Assembly (NCBI RefSeq): GCF_043641075.1
Contig: NZ_JBHZRC010000017.1
Location: 15,685-79,684 of the forward strand
Reading direction: 5' to 3'
DNA: 64,000 nt
Source: Bacillus_BD oryzisoli_A
GTDB taxonomy: Bacteria > Bacillota > Bacilli > Bacillales > Cytobacillaceae
The position numbers were made by a program, and so were the translations under genes. A model generated the notes under the pieces. The model did no database searches and was not told the DNA's origin. It worked only from the letters and a program-made list of their open reading frames with translations. Of the stretch, positions 18,323 to 27,241 are shown piece by piece; the stretch's first letter is position 1; each line of letters begins with the position of its first letter.

Positions 18323-18751
18323 ATGTCAGTAGATGTTTATTTAACCTTTAATGGTAACTGTCGTGAAGCTGTTGAATTTTACGCGGAGGCTTTTGGTGAG
18401 GAAAAACCAAAAATTATGAGCTTTGGAGACAGTCCCCAAGACCCTAATTATCCACTTCCAGAAGAAGCTAAAGATTTAGTTATGCATACAAGACTTAGTA
18501 TTGATGGCAGTAATGTGATGTTTTCAGATGCCTTTCCAGGTATGGAAGTGAAAGAAGGTAACAATATAACCCTTTCCCTAGTCAGTAAGGATGAAAACAA
18601 AATTAAGTCTTCCTTTAATAAATTAAAAGAAGGCGGCACTGTAGATATGGAGCTTCAGGAAACATTTTGGAGCAAATGCTACGGCCAAGTTACCGATAAA
18701 TTCGGCATTCATTGGCAGGTAAGCCTTGACAGCGGTGAAAACGCCTACTAA
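18323..18751 (+). CDS. VOC (glyoxalase-fold) PhnB-like protein
   Basis: A 142-residue protein of the PhnB/YjdN branch of the vicinal-oxygen-chelate superfamily. The opening YLTFNGNCREAVEFYAEAFG is the family signature, and WSKCYGQVTDKFGIHWQVS near the C terminus completes the beta-alpha-beta-beta-beta unit. Its activity and ligand are not known. AGGAGTG precedes ATG 18323. It is monocistronic with a strong terminator. Confidence 0.85.
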   Translation: MSVDVYLTFNGNCREAVEFYAEAFGEEKPKIMSFGDSPQDPNYPLPEEAKDLVMHTRLSIDGSNVMFSDAFPGMEVKEGNNITLSLVSKDENKIKSSFNKLKEGGTVDMELQETFWSKCYGQVTDKFGIHWQVSLDSGENAY

Positions 18752-18760
18752 ATTAAATAA

Positions 18761-18800
18761 AAGGATAGAGTATTTTCCCAAAAAAAGATTCTCTATCCTT
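18761..18800 (+). terminator. Terminator after the VOC gene
   Basis: AAGGATAGAG (18761-18770) pairs with CTCTATCCTT (18791-18800) with a 20-nt loop; T-rich sequence follows. Confidence 0.7.
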
Positions 18801-18832
18801 TATCTATGTCTTTTTTTAAAATAAATCATTGC

Positions 18833-19294
18833 CTAAATGGTCAATCCCTTTTTCTTAGCATTGGCATCCATTGAAGTACCAATTGCAATGCCAAAAAGTA
18901 ACCCCAATGACATGCCTATAATGTAATCATCCAATAGAAAATATCCTACAGCATACCCTATAGCAATGCCCAGTGACATATAGGTTCCCATATAAAAGTT
19001 TTCTACTACCAGTTTATGCTCTTTTTGCAAATGACTAATGACTCTATTAACTAAACCCTGATACTCCTTGATATCCTGCTTTTCAAGCCGCCCAACTTTT
19101 GACTTAAGATTTACAATGCGTGTACTCCATTCAGAAAGAAAGCTATTACATTCCTGACAATCCGCAAAAGACGCCAATCTATTAATAATACGCTCTAACC
19201 TTGCTGTATCAAGACGCTTTGCCTGTTTAATCCCAAGTTCCTCAGTTAGTTCCTTAAGCTGATGAATGAGTTGGTTTAATAATTTAGTATCCAT
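18833..19294 (-). CDS. Hypothetical protein with C-terminal membrane hairpin
   Basis: Not recognised. The 153-residue protein has a charged, helical N-terminal region of about 100 residues (one CxxC, ADCQECNSF, near residue 45). Two hydrophobic glycine-rich helices follow (MSLGIAIGYAVGYFLLDDY and IGMSLGLLFGIAIGTSM), a glycine-zipper-like hairpin. The topology suggests a cytoplasmic domain anchored by a C-terminal hairpin. GGAGGAG lies upstream of ATG 19294. It is transcribed alone. Confidence 0.65.
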   Translation of the reverse strand: MDTKLLNQLIHQLKELTEELGIKQAKRLDTARLERIINRLASFADCQECNSFLSEWSTRIVNLKSKVGRLEKQDIKEYQGLVNRVISHLQKEHKLVVENFYMGTYMSLGIAIGYAVGYFLLDDYIIGMSLGLLFGIAIGTSMDANAKKKGLTI

Positions 19295-19483
19295 CCTCTT
19301 CTCCTCCTATGCCCATTCAGGAATCATTCAGTAGAAACAGGAAGCAAATTGTTTGCTAAATACACTTTGTGAATACTTCTTCACTATTATTTTACTACAA
19401 ATATTTCCAGTCAAAATGTACAATATTTTGAAAAATAAAAAGCCTAACCCAATTGGATTAGACTTCAAATAACCTGTGAAATT

Positions 19484-19666
19484 CTATTTAATAACTGTTA
19501 AGTGTCTAATTTTTCGATGCTTTCCAAGTTCTTGATAAATGGCTCCTACCATTGAAACAATCGTTAACAAGAATAGAACGAAAGCAATCACGGGTGAAAT
19601 ATTAATTAGAGAAACTAAATAAAATGAGAATAATAATGATAGAGAAGTGAATAATAAACCGTTCAT
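19484..19666 (-). CDS. Small membrane protein, about 60 residues
   Basis: Not recognised. From the ATG at 19666, preceded by AAAGGGGTG, the protein has two hydrophobic helices (LLFTSLSLLFSFYLVSLI and PVIAFVLFLLTIVSMVGAIY) and a basic C-terminal tail. A longer frame starts 18 codons earlier but lacks a ribosome site. An imperfect hairpin with CCTAACC/GGATTAG arms at 19444-19466 may terminate it. Confidence 0.5.
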   Translation of the reverse strand: MNGLLFTSLSLLFSFYLVSLINISPVIAFVLFLLTIVSMVGAIYQELGKHRKIRHLTVIK

Positions 19667-19828
19667 GAAAAGCACCCCTTTGTGATATATATAGTTTAAT
19701 TGTGACAAATTATTGACCAAATTATGACATTTATTTGTCTATATTTTAAGTCTGAATTAACAGAAAGTAAAGATATTTTCAAGCAGAAAGAAAAGAAATT
19801 ATCAAATTCACTCGTCGAATTTGCGTCC

Positions 19829-20026
19829 GGATTTTTTTCGGGCTCGCTCGAAAAATTACCTTTAAAAAATCCGTGACATCCGCCGGAGGCTTAACTTCAT
19901 TCAGCCAGGGTTTGAACCCCCACTGAATCAAAGATCAGTTTGTATCCATCCCTTAACTTTAGAAGTGGAAGACTTCTGTATCTGTCACAAGCTTTCGGTA
20001 CAAAAACATTTGCTGAATGAAGTTAA
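19829..20026. repeat. Intergenic inverted-repeat element
   Basis: No gene is seen here. The element starts with a GGATTTTTT (19829-19837)/AAAAAATCC (19864-19872) hairpin. It then has a 15-bp perfect inverted pair TTAACTTCATTCAGC (19891-19905) and GCTGAATGAAGTTAA (20012-20026) enclosing about 106 bp with an internal AGAAGT/ACTTCT hairpin and a GGGTTTGAACCCC palindrome. The layout suggests a miniature mobile or structured RNA element; copy number cannot be judged from one window. Confidence 0.5.
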
Positions 20027-20093
20027 ATGATATGTTCCAATTCGTGGAATGCTATGTTATGCGGATTAATCTTAGTTTTGGGAGATGTGTTGA

Positions 20094-20285
20094 ATGGGTG
20101 CTGTTGAAAGAAATGGATATCGATTTGAACCAGAGTATAGTGTAATAGAACAAAATGGAGCAATCCATGTCTATCACCAAGGAGAGTTTGTTGAAGAGGT
20201 GAAATTCTCCTTTTCCGGAAAGTATCCTGAGTTTGACCAAATTGAAGCACTAATTGACAGCTATTGTGAACAAAATGGAATTTAG
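20094..20285 (+). CDS. YbxH-like small protein (DUF5370 type)
   Basis: A 63-residue acidic cytoplasmic protein. The layout (MGAVERNGYRFEPEYSV, then YHQGEFVEEVKFSFSGKYP and a short C-terminal helix) resembles the small YbxH/DUF5370 proteins of Bacillus; this recognition is from memory and moderate. GGGAG lies upstream of ATG 20094. Function is unknown. The gene ends inside the left arm of a large hairpin at 20284-20330. Confidence 0.6.
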   Translation: MGAVERNGYRFEPEYSVIEQNGAIHVYHQGEFVEEVKFSFSGKYPEFDQIEALIDSYCEQNGI

Positions 20286-20330
20286 CGCATTAAAGCGGTG
20301 GGGGCCTGTCCCCCACCGCTTTAATGCGCT
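20284..20330. repeat. 21-bp perfect hairpin, REP-like
   Basis: Positions 20284-20304 pair perfectly with 20310-20330 across a 5-nt loop. The core GGGGG-CCTGT-CCCCC and outer AGCGCATTAAAGCGG arms have no T-run on either side, so this is stronger than needed for, and not typical of, a terminator. It resembles the palindromic REP-like hairpins also seen at 28567-28627 and 42718-42757. Confidence 0.6.
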
Positions 20331-20337
20331 GCAGATT

Positions 20338-21843
20338 TTATTTTTGGGCAGCAGATGAAGCATGCTTTTTTAATTCTTTTTTATCAATTTTTCCGACATC
20401 TGTTTTTGGGAGTTGGTCAAGGAAGAATATTCTTTTAGGAACTTTGTATTTTCCAAGTTTACGAACACAGTGCTCTTTTACTTCTTCTATGGATAACTGT
20501 TCATTTTCCTTGAGGACAATAAATGCAGCAACGATTTCTCCCCATTTTGGGTCAGGTATTCCAACAATCGCTGCTTCGGATACTTGTGATATTTGGGAAA
20601 TCCAATGTTCCACTTCAAGCGGATACACATTTTCACCGCCTGTTATAATCATCTCTTTTTTTCGTCCTACAATATAGTAATACCCATCCTGATCCCTTTT
20701 TGCCAGGTCACCGGTATGCAGCCAATCCGAGGACAATGCTTCGTCGGTTGCCTCCTGATTATTCCAATAGCACGAAAAAACATGCTTGCCTTTAATTAAT
20801 AATTCCCCTACTTCATTAGCTGCTGCCTGTTCTCCGTCCTCTTTTATGATTTTTACAACATTAAACAGCATCGGTTTTCCAACAGAGCCCAGCTTCTCAT
20901 CCACCCTGTCCGGGTCAATATAAAAATTGTTAGGCCCCGCTTCTGTTAGACCATAGCCCTCTTTAAATGTTAAACCCCTGTTCCGAAAAGCTTTATAAAT
21001 TTCTAATGAGCAGGGTGCCCCTCCGGAAAGAAAAATTTTCATGAAAGGAAAACGACTCTTTTTAAATTCATCACTATTCACCATCATATGGTACATGGTC
21101 GGAACTAACAAGACAATCGTACATTGATAATGATTCAAATACTCGATGGCTTCAATCGGATTGTAGTCACTGGCGATCACAACTTTCCCGCCAACCATAA
21201 GCAGTGGAATGGATAAAGCATTTAACCCCCCTGTATGAAACAAGGGCATATAGGTTAGCGTTGTATCCTCCTGTGAGAGATTCCAGCTCAAAACCGTGTT
21301 CAATCCGTTCCAGATGATCGATTGATGTGATAACACGACCCCTTTTGGCTTTCCTGTTGTTCCACCTGTGTAAAGGATCGTAAGAGGATCCTGCTCTGAG
21401 AGGTCTACGTCCCCTTCGACCTGAAGCGATTTGTCCAAATATTGTTCATGATCAATTTCAAAGGAAACGGGCGCAAGCTGTACATATTCCAGCTCAGCTA
21501 CCTTTTCAGCAAAGCTAGAATGAAACCCGATTAATTTTGGCGTACAATCCTGTAGAATATAATCCATTTCATAAGTAGCTAAACGCCAATTAATTGGAAC
21601 AAAGGTCGCACCAATTTTTGCACAGGCAAAAAGTAAATCAAAATAAACGATATGGTTGGGAGACACTAACGCTACCCGGTCTCCTTTAGCAATGCCCTGC
21701 TTTTTTAACCAGCTTGCTGCCGCTGACGCACGTTGATTTACTTCAGAAAAGGTCCAGTTGATTCCCTTATCTGCATGAACAATTGCAACCTTATGCGGTG
21801 ATATTCTCGCTCTATTTGCAATCCAATCAAACTCCCATTCCAC
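20338..21843 (-). CDS. AMP-forming acyl-CoA synthetase/ligase
   Basis: A 501-residue ANL-superfamily enzyme that activates a carboxylic acid with ATP, normally to acyl-AMP then acyl-CoA. Motifs: P-loop-like LYTGGTTGKPKGVV near residue 160, YGLTEAGP near 300, the TGD of LHTGDLAKRD near 380, and the C-terminal lysine in LPKTDVGKIDKKEL. The preferred start is GTG 21843 (7 nt after AGGTGA), because the product then begins like its family (EWEFDWIANRA); TTG 21873 is an alternative. It closes an operon of KASIII-like, hydrolase and ligase genes behind a Liv-type transporter. The substrate is unknown. Confidence 0.85.
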   Translation of the reverse strand: MEWEFDWIANRARISPHKVAIVHADKGINWTFSEVNQRASAAASWLKKQGIAKGDRVALVSPNHIVYFDLLFACAKIGATFVPINWRLATYEMDYILQDCTPKLIGFHSSFAEKVAELEYVQLAPVSFEIDHEQYLDKSLQVEGDVDLSEQDPLTILYTGGTTGKPKGVVLSHQSIIWNGLNTVLSWNLSQEDTTLTYMPLFHTGGLNALSIPLLMVGGKVVIASDYNPIEAIEYLNHYQCTIVLLVPTMYHMMVNSDEFKKSRFPFMKIFLSGGAPCSLEIYKAFRNRGLTFKEGYGLTEAGPNNFYIDPDRVDEKLGSVGKPMLFNVVKIIKEDGEQAAANEVGELLIKGKHVFSCYWNNQEATDEALSSDWLHTGDLAKRDQDGYYYIVGRKKEMIITGGENVYPLEVEHWISQISQVSEAAIVGIPDPKWGEIVAAFIVLKENEQLSIEEVKEHCVRKLGKYKVPKRIFFLDQLPKTDVGKIDKKELKKHASSAAQK

Positions 21844-21878
21844 CCCAATTTCACCTGTCCTTCCCCGCTTCAATGTCT

Positions 21879-22781
21879 TTATTCCTCTAAAAATTCGGAT
21901 ATTACTTGGAGCATCTGGTCCAAATCGTCGATTAACGGTGAATGACCACAATCCTCTAACTCTACAAATCTGGCATTCTTTCCAATATCCTCTACGATCT
22001 CCTCTGCCATTTGCTCAGGGATGACATAATCACGATCACCGCGAAGTACCAGCACCGGAATGGTAATATTCTTGACGAGGCCGTTTCCTTCAAGTAATCC
22101 ATTGTGCTTTTCACTTATATTGAAGGTATTTAAAGCATGGTACACTTCTGCGAGGTTTCTTTGCGTCAGCATATCATTAACGTATTCTTCATATTTATCT
22201 TCACTTGGTTGAATTTTTGTATAAATTACGGCATTCCAGACGGCTTTTAAGAATGCATGATCCTTTGTGTCGTAGGCACGCTGAGTAGGAAGGATTTTAT
22301 CCTTGTCGTTCTTTATTTGTTCAAACGTTGTGTAGCGATTCTCAAAGTCCGGCTGTCCATCCTCCCTTGTGCCATAAAAAGGTACACCTCTCGTTGAAGT
22401 AGATTCCAGCAGCACTAGCTTTGAGCAGTATCCCGGATAATCTGCCACAAACTGCATGCTAACGCTTCCCCCGGTTGACCAGCCTATAATGGCGAAGTCT
22501 TTTAAACCAATCGCATCCACAACCCCCTTTATATCATCCGAAAAATCTTTAATCGATTGAATTCTGTTATGATAGGAGGATTGACCAAATCCTCTCATAT
22601 CAACTGCGTATATTTTATAGCTTGGGTCCATCTGTTCTATAACAAGATCCCAATGCTTCGAAGAGATCATATTCCCATGAATAAGCAATACCTTTTTCTC
22701 CCCGCCTTCTCTTTCCTGGTAGGCAATGGTTTCTCCATTTGGTAGTGTTACATAGTTATATTTGATATTAGATAAGGTCAT
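21879..22781 (-). CDS. Alpha/beta hydrolase
   Basis: A 300-residue alpha/beta-hydrolase-fold protein. The oxyanion motif LLIHGNMISS lies near residue 33, the nucleophile elbow GWSTGGS near 100, the acidic residue in LRGDRDYVIP near 250, and the catalytic His in EDCGHSPLI near 280, so the Ser-Asp-His triad is complete. Its stop lies 35 bp before the ligase start, and its own start overlaps the KASIII-like gene by 4 bp, so translation is probably coupled. With these neighbours it may hydrolyse a beta-keto, lactone or thioester intermediate; this is inference. Confidence 0.85.
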   Translation of the reverse strand: MTLSNIKYNYVTLPNGETIAYQEREGGEKKVLLIHGNMISSKHWDLVIEQMDPSYKIYAVDMRGFGQSSYHNRIQSIKDFSDDIKGVVDAIGLKDFAIIGWSTGGSVSMQFVADYPGYCSKLVLLESTSTRGVPFYGTREDGQPDFENRYTTFEQIKNDKDKILPTQRAYDTKDHAFLKAVWNAVIYTKIQPSEDKYEEYVNDMLTQRNLAEVYHALNTFNISEKHNGLLEGNGLVKNITIPVLVLRGDRDYVIPEQMAEEIVEDIGKNARFVELEDCGHSPLIDDLDQMLQVISEFLEE

Positions 22782-23791
22782 TCAGCCTCTTCCTCTCCCC
22801 ATCGTATTGTTGTTGCTCCCCACGCATAGCCAATGCCAGCACTGACCAATACGACAATATCACCATCTTTAAGCTTCCCTTCCTGCTCAGCTAGCTCTAG
22901 TGATAAAATCTGATCCATCTGCCCAATATGACCATATTCCTCGAGATAGATAGATTGCTCCGATGATAATCCTAATTCCTTTAAAACATACTCATGCGCC
23001 GATCGTTTCATATGCAGCAAACCAAGATAACGTATGTCCTTCTCGGAATATCCGCTATTCGCCAGTGATGTGCGGATTACCTTTAAAAAGTTAACCATCG
23101 ATTTCTGTTCTAATCTCGCCTTCATTCCTTCTAAATCCGTTACATCGAGTTTATGAAGAGACAGATTTTCATTTGTTAGCGGATGCTTAGTACCGCCAGC
23201 AACGACTACCACATCCTCTGAAAAAGAACCATCGGTAATGAGCTTCGATTCTAGGATCACGTTCTTTCTATGTCCTTTTTTTAAAAGAATCGCTCCACCG
23301 CCGGCACCAAGGTTAAACATAAACTGGGTTCTTTTGTTCCTGTAGTCAATAAAGTCGCCGTTACGATATCCACCGGCAAGCAGCACTGTATTTATCGATG
23401 GGTCAGAGGTCATCATATCCTTTGCAACCTTTAAAGCCATGATCGTTGTCCCACATCTTAATGCCGCATCAAAGGCCCAGGCGTTATAAGCCCCTATCTC
23501 CTCCTGCAGCTTAATCCCTGCAGTCCACAAGGGGTACTCCTTATGTTCTTCTCCAATATAGATGACTAAATCAATTTCCAACGGATCAATTCCCGCCTTA
23601 CTGATGGCTTTCTTTGCTGCTTGCACACCCATTTCACAGGTATGGTCCTCAGGTCCCGGAATTGTTTTTTTCTTTATCCCCATTTTGTTTTCCACGACCT
23701 CTTTTGGAATTCCTGCCATTTTTGCAATTTTCTCACCTGATATTACTTTTTCAGGCAAATAAATTCCCGTACTTACAATTCCGATTTGCAT
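22778..23791 (-). CDS. KASIII-like thiolase-fold enzyme with altered active site
   Basis: A 337-residue thiolase-superfamily protein of the 3-oxoacyl-ACP synthase III type. The nucleophile Cys is kept in FDAALRCGTTIMAL, aligning with FDVAAACAGFTYAL of FabH, and the His in LGLLHMKRSAHE is kept. The third catalytic residue, Asn in the usual YGN, reads His in EYGHIGQMDQ. This is therefore not a standard FabH and is more likely a pathway-specific acyl-transfer or condensing enzyme. The start at 23791 (MQIGIVSTGIYLPEK) has AGAGGTGA upstream; a longer frame adds ten residues. It follows livM by 44 bp. Confidence 0.8.
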   Translation of the reverse strand: MQIGIVSTGIYLPEKVISGEKIAKMAGIPKEVVENKMGIKKKTIPGPEDHTCEMGVQAAKKAISKAGIDPLEIDLVIYIGEEHKEYPLWTAGIKLQEEIGAYNAWAFDAALRCGTTIMALKVAKDMMTSDPSINTVLLAGGYRNGDFIDYRNKRTQFMFNLGAGGGAILLKKGHRKNVILESKLITDGSFSEDVVVVAGGTKHPLTNENLSLHKLDVTDLEGMKARLEQKSMVNFLKVIRTSLANSGYSEKDIRYLGLLHMKRSAHEYVLKELGLSSEQSIYLEEYGHIGQMDQILSLELAEQEGKLKDGDIVVLVSAGIGYAWGATTIRWGEEEAE

Positions 23792-23835
23792 CTGTTCACC
23801 TCTGACTTTATGGTTCTTCAACAGAAATCAGTTAC

Positions 23836-24816
23836 TCATGCTTGAGTATTTTGACTCCTGTCTTTTTTCTTGAATTTCAAATTCTTTACTGTTCCCACAA
23901 TTCCCTGAGGGAAAAACATGACAGCAAGGATATAGATAATCCCAAAGAAAATAATCCATCTTTCAAAAATCCAATGTGTTTTCGCCATTTCTGTTAACCA
24001 ATGGTGGGCAAATTCAATAATTCCAGAACCGATTACCGCTCCGATAAGGGTTCCGACACCACCGATTATCGTCATTAAAAGGGCATCTAACGTAATATCA
24101 ATTGAAAAAACACTCGTATTCACAAACCTTAGTGAAATAGAATAAAGCATCCCAGCAATACCAGCAATAACACCCGATACCACACTGGCAATGATTTTAT
24201 AATGAAGAACATTATATCCAAGCGATTCTGTTCTTTGCTCGTTTTCTCTTATCGCCTGTACGACGCGGCCAAGAGGGGATTGGATGAACCTTCTTAGACC
24301 AAGAAAAATCAACAGCATAAGTACGAGACTAATCAGATAAAAGTCCGTTCGATCCTTTAATAGATCTGGTACTCTAAAGGTAAAACCATCATTTCCATAG
24401 GTCAAGGTTCTCCATTTTTCAGCAAGAACAAGAAATAAGCCGGAAAAGGCGAGCGTCAGCATGGCATAGAAGTGACTTTTCAGACGGAGTGTGAGCAGGC
24501 CAATGAAAAAGCTGATGATCCCCGTTAACAGGACTGTCACGATACTGGCAAGGATCAGATAGAAAATGGAGGGTTCAAAGCTCTTCATAAAGATTCCAAT
24601 CGTATAAGCTCCGATTCCAAAAAACATGGCATGCCCAAAAGAAACAATTCCTGTATAGCCTAGCAGCAGGTCATAGCTCATCGCAAACATCGCAAAAATA
24701 AACACCTGCGTCAGCAAAATAAGCAGCGTTCGCGATTCGTAAACAAACGGAAATATAAGGAGGAAAAGAGCTGTAAGCAAATAGAGGTAGCTGCGTGTCT
24801 TCGTTAATCCCAACAT
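23836..24816 (-). CDS. livM: Branched-chain amino acid-type ABC permease (LivM)
   Basis: A 326-residue inner-membrane permease with about nine predicted helices. The LivM signature GYTGIVSFGHAMFFGIGAYT lies near residues 53-72, and the EAA-type loop ESLGYNVLHYKIIASVVSG near 200. It pairs with LivH to carry a substrate delivered by the LivK-like lipoprotein. The substrate may be a hydrophobic acid instead of an amino acid, since acyl-activating genes follow in the same operon. Confidence 0.88.
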   Translation of the reverse strand: MLGLTKTRSYLYLLTALFLLIFPFVYESRTLLILLTQVFIFAMFAMSYDLLLGYTGIVSFGHAMFFGIGAYTIGIFMKSFEPSIFYLILASIVTVLLTGIISFFIGLLTLRLKSHFYAMLTLAFSGLFLVLAEKWRTLTYGNDGFTFRVPDLLKDRTDFYLISLVLMLLIFLGLRRFIQSPLGRVVQAIRENEQRTESLGYNVLHYKIIASVVSGVIAGIAGMLYSISLRFVNTSVFSIDITLDALLMTIIGGVGTLIGAVIGSGIIEFAHHWLTEMAKTHWIFERWIIFFGIIYILAVMFFPQGIVGTVKNLKFKKKDRSQNTQA

Positions 24817-24820
24817 TATC

Positions 24821-25681
24821 TCACCCCTTTAACCCGAATAGTCCCTGCGGTCTAAAAATAAGGACAACAGCCATTAGCAGCATATTCACTGCAAGACTTA
24901 AATCGGGTACATAGTAAGCCATAAAGGAACCGGATAGTCCGACTAGGATGGCAGCCAAAATGGAGCCTGGGAAACTGCCCATTCCGCCAATCACCACCAC
25001 AATAAACGCAAGGATCGCAAATTCCATTCCCATTTCCGCATGGATCACACCAGAATAGGGACCTAATAATATCCCACCGAGTGCCGCCATTCCAGCTCCG
25101 GCCATAAAGACAAACATAAAGACCTTTTGAATATTGATTCCCAAAGCTTGAACCATTTCCTTGTTCATCACACCAGCACGAACCACTAAACCAATCTTCG
25201 TATTTTTAAGGATGTACTGTACTACGAAGAACATCAGCAGCCCGACAGCAATGATAAACACACGATACTTAATAATCACAATTCCCGCTACTTCCCAGCT
25301 TCCCTTCAAAACATCAGGGGGTGAGGCGGAAATTTGGTTGGGGCCCCAGACTACTTTTAATAATTCTGATAAAACCAGCATAAGTCCTAATGTAATCAAT
25401 ATTTGTTGTACATGATTGCCATATACCGGCTTAATAATCCATTTCTCCGTTAACCAGCCGAGCAGAAAACCGGTTGCAACAGCGCCAATCATTCCGATTA
25501 AAAAGCTGCCTGTTGAAGAATAAATCCATATTCCGCTATAGGCTCCCCAAGCAAATAAACCGCCGTGGGCAAAATTAAGCACATCCATTAAGCCAAATAT
25601 TAATGTTAAACCAGCAGCAAGAAGAAAGATTAGCATCCCTGTTGCCAGACCATTTAACGTTAAATTAAAAAATACATCCAT
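24821..25681 (-). CDS. livH: Branched-chain amino acid-type ABC permease (LivH)
   Basis: A 286-residue polytopic permease. The signature GLMDVLNFAHGGLFAWGAYSG near residues 30-50 (the ...VLNFAHG... motif) defines LivH. AAGGGGGAG precedes ATG 25681. Only 4 bp separate it from livM and 16 bp from livF, so these belong to one transcript. Confidence 0.88.
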   Translation of the reverse strand: MDVFFNLTLNGLATGMLIFLLAAGLTLIFGLMDVLNFAHGGLFAWGAYSGIWIYSSTGSFLIGMIGAVATGFLLGWLTEKWIIKPVYGNHVQQILITLGLMLVLSELLKVVWGPNQISASPPDVLKGSWEVAGIVIIKYRVFIIAVGLLMFFVVQYILKNTKIGLVVRAGVMNKEMVQALGINIQKVFMFVFMAGAGMAALGGILLGPYSGVIHAEMGMEFAILAFIVVVIGGMGSFPGSILAAILVGLSGSFMAYYVPDLSLAVNMLLMAVVLIFRPQGLFGLKG

Positions 25682-25697
25682 TTCTTTCCACTCCCCC

Positions 25698-26402
25698 TTA
25701 GGAGATTCCTAAATACTTGCGGCGCATTTCCTCATCCTCTTTTAGCACATCCATTGTCCCGTTGTGTACGGTTTTACCATCATCGATAATATAGAAGTAA
25801 TCTCCAATCGTACTTGCCATCATAAAGTTTTGCTCTACCAGTACAATCGTGGTCTGCTCCTTCATTTGCATAATGGATTCCATTACCTTTTCGACCATAA
25901 TCGGGGCAAGCCCCTTGCTTGGTTCATCAATGAGGAGGAGCTGATTATCATTGATAAAGCTGCGTGCCATTGATAACATTTGCTTTTGCCCGCCGCTCAA
26001 TAAACCTCCTTGCCGTTTCCAAAACTTCTTCAGATCAGGAAAAAGATTGAGAATATAGTCGAGTTTTTCTTGTGTTGCAGCATTATCCTTCTTAATTGCT
26101 ACTTTCATATTTTCTTCTACTGTCAGCTGAGCGAAAATCCCTTGATCCTCCGGAACGTAGCCAATTCCTTTCTGGGCAATCGTATACGTCGGATATCCTT
26201 GAATCTCTTCCCCGTTAAATTCGACAATCCCCTTCGATGCAGGATTCAATCCCATAATTGTTCGCAATGTCGTCGTTTTCCCGGCACCATTTCTCCCTAA
26301 TAACACCGTGACTTCTCCTTTCTTCGCTTCAAAGGAAATCCCCTGGAGAATATGGTATTGGCCGATATAGGTTTCAATCTGATGCAGACGAAGATGTACC
26401 AT
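25698..26402 (-). CDS. livF: ABC transporter ATP-binding protein (LivF)
   Basis: A 234-residue ATPase with Walker A LLGRNGAGKTTTL near residue 35, signature LLSGGQKQMLSMAR near 135 and Walker B LLLIDEPSKGLAP near 155. The order and length fit LivF. The start overlaps the end of livG by about 29 bp; AGGAGG lies upstream of ATG 26402. Note SGGQKQ where SGGEQQ is commoner. Confidence 0.88.
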   Translation of the reverse strand: MVHLRLHQIETYIGQYHILQGISFEAKKGEVTVLLGRNGAGKTTTLRTIMGLNPASKGIVEFNGEEIQGYPTYTIAQKGIGYVPEDQGIFAQLTVEENMKVAIKKDNAATQEKLDYILNLFPDLKKFWKRQGGLLSGGQKQMLSMARSFINDNQLLLIDEPSKGLAPIMVEKVMESIMQMKEQTTIVLVEQNFMMASTIGDYFYIIDDGKTVHNGTMDVLKEDEEMRRKYLGIS

Positions 26403-27153
26403 CAAAATGACCTCCTAAATATGCGGACTGGACGATTTCATTTTTCATAATCTCTTCTGGTGTTCCATCTGCTAATAACGCACCGTTATATAACACCATC
26501 ACAGAATCAGATAAATCCAGAATCATATCCATCTTGTGCTCGATGAGAAGAATCGTGCGGTCGCCTTTTTCCTTTATCCTTTTAATCACTTCTAATATAG
26601 CTGGTACATCTTCCAGCGACATACCGGCTGTCGGCTCATCCAGCAGCAGCACCTCTGTATTTAGCGCCAGCAGCATGGCGATTTCCAATTTCCGCTTTTC
26701 TCCGTGGGCAAGATTCTTTGCCAATGTATCCTTCTTGGATTCTAATAGGACAGTCCTGAGCCATTCCTCTGCTTCAAGCTCCAGCTCTTTATATTTTCGA
26801 AAATGAATCATCATTTGATAGCGAATCCCTGCCTGCGATTGGACGGCCAGTCTCACATTTTCAAGCACCGTAAGGTTTGGAAAAACATTTGTAATTTGAA
26901 AGGATCGGCCGATTCCTTTTCTTGTTCTTTTAACAGGAGAAAGATTCGTGATATTTTCCCCCTTTAGGAAAATCTCTCCTTTTGTCGGCAGCAATTGTCC
27001 GCTTAATAAATTAAAAAAGGTTGTTTTTCCTGCACCATTTGGACCAATAATCGATTTAAAATGATTCGTTGGAACGGAAAGGCTGACCGAATCAACAACT
27101 GTATGTCCGCCAAAGGAAATGGATAAATCGCGGGTCTCGATTATACTATTCAT
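26374..27153 (-). CDS. livG: ABC transporter ATP-binding protein (LivG)
   Basis: A 259-residue ATPase with Walker A IIGPNGAGKTTFFNLL near residue 35, a signature region reading LAHGEKRKLEIAML (as in LivG, where the LSGGQ motif is modified to HGEKR), and Walker B VLLLDEPTAGMS. The ATG at 27153 is preferred over GTG 27165 on spacing from AAGGTGG. It lies between livK and livF. Confidence 0.88.
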   Translation of the reverse strand: MNSIIETRDLSISFGGHTVVDSVSLSVPTNHFKSIIGPNGAGKTTFFNLLSGQLLPTKGEIFLKGENITNLSPVKRTRKGIGRSFQITNVFPNLTVLENVRLAVQSQAGIRYQMMIHFRKYKELELEAEEWLRTVLLESKKDTLAKNLAHGEKRKLEIAMLLALNTEVLLLDEPTAGMSLEDVPAILEVIKRIKEKGDRTILLIEHKMDMILDLSDSVMVLYNGALLADGTPEEIMKNEIVQSAYLGGHFDGTSSSASD

Positions 27154-27241
27154 CCTGAACACCACCTTGCGTGAGAATGACCTGAGGCCGGCCTTTATAG
27201 GTGGTCCGGCCTCATTTCCTAAACCTTAGTACACGTTGATT

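Noticed and set aside
20023..20250. Minus-strand frames opposite the YbxH-like gene
   Set aside because: They mirror the plus-strand gene, have no ribosome site and non-protein-like composition.
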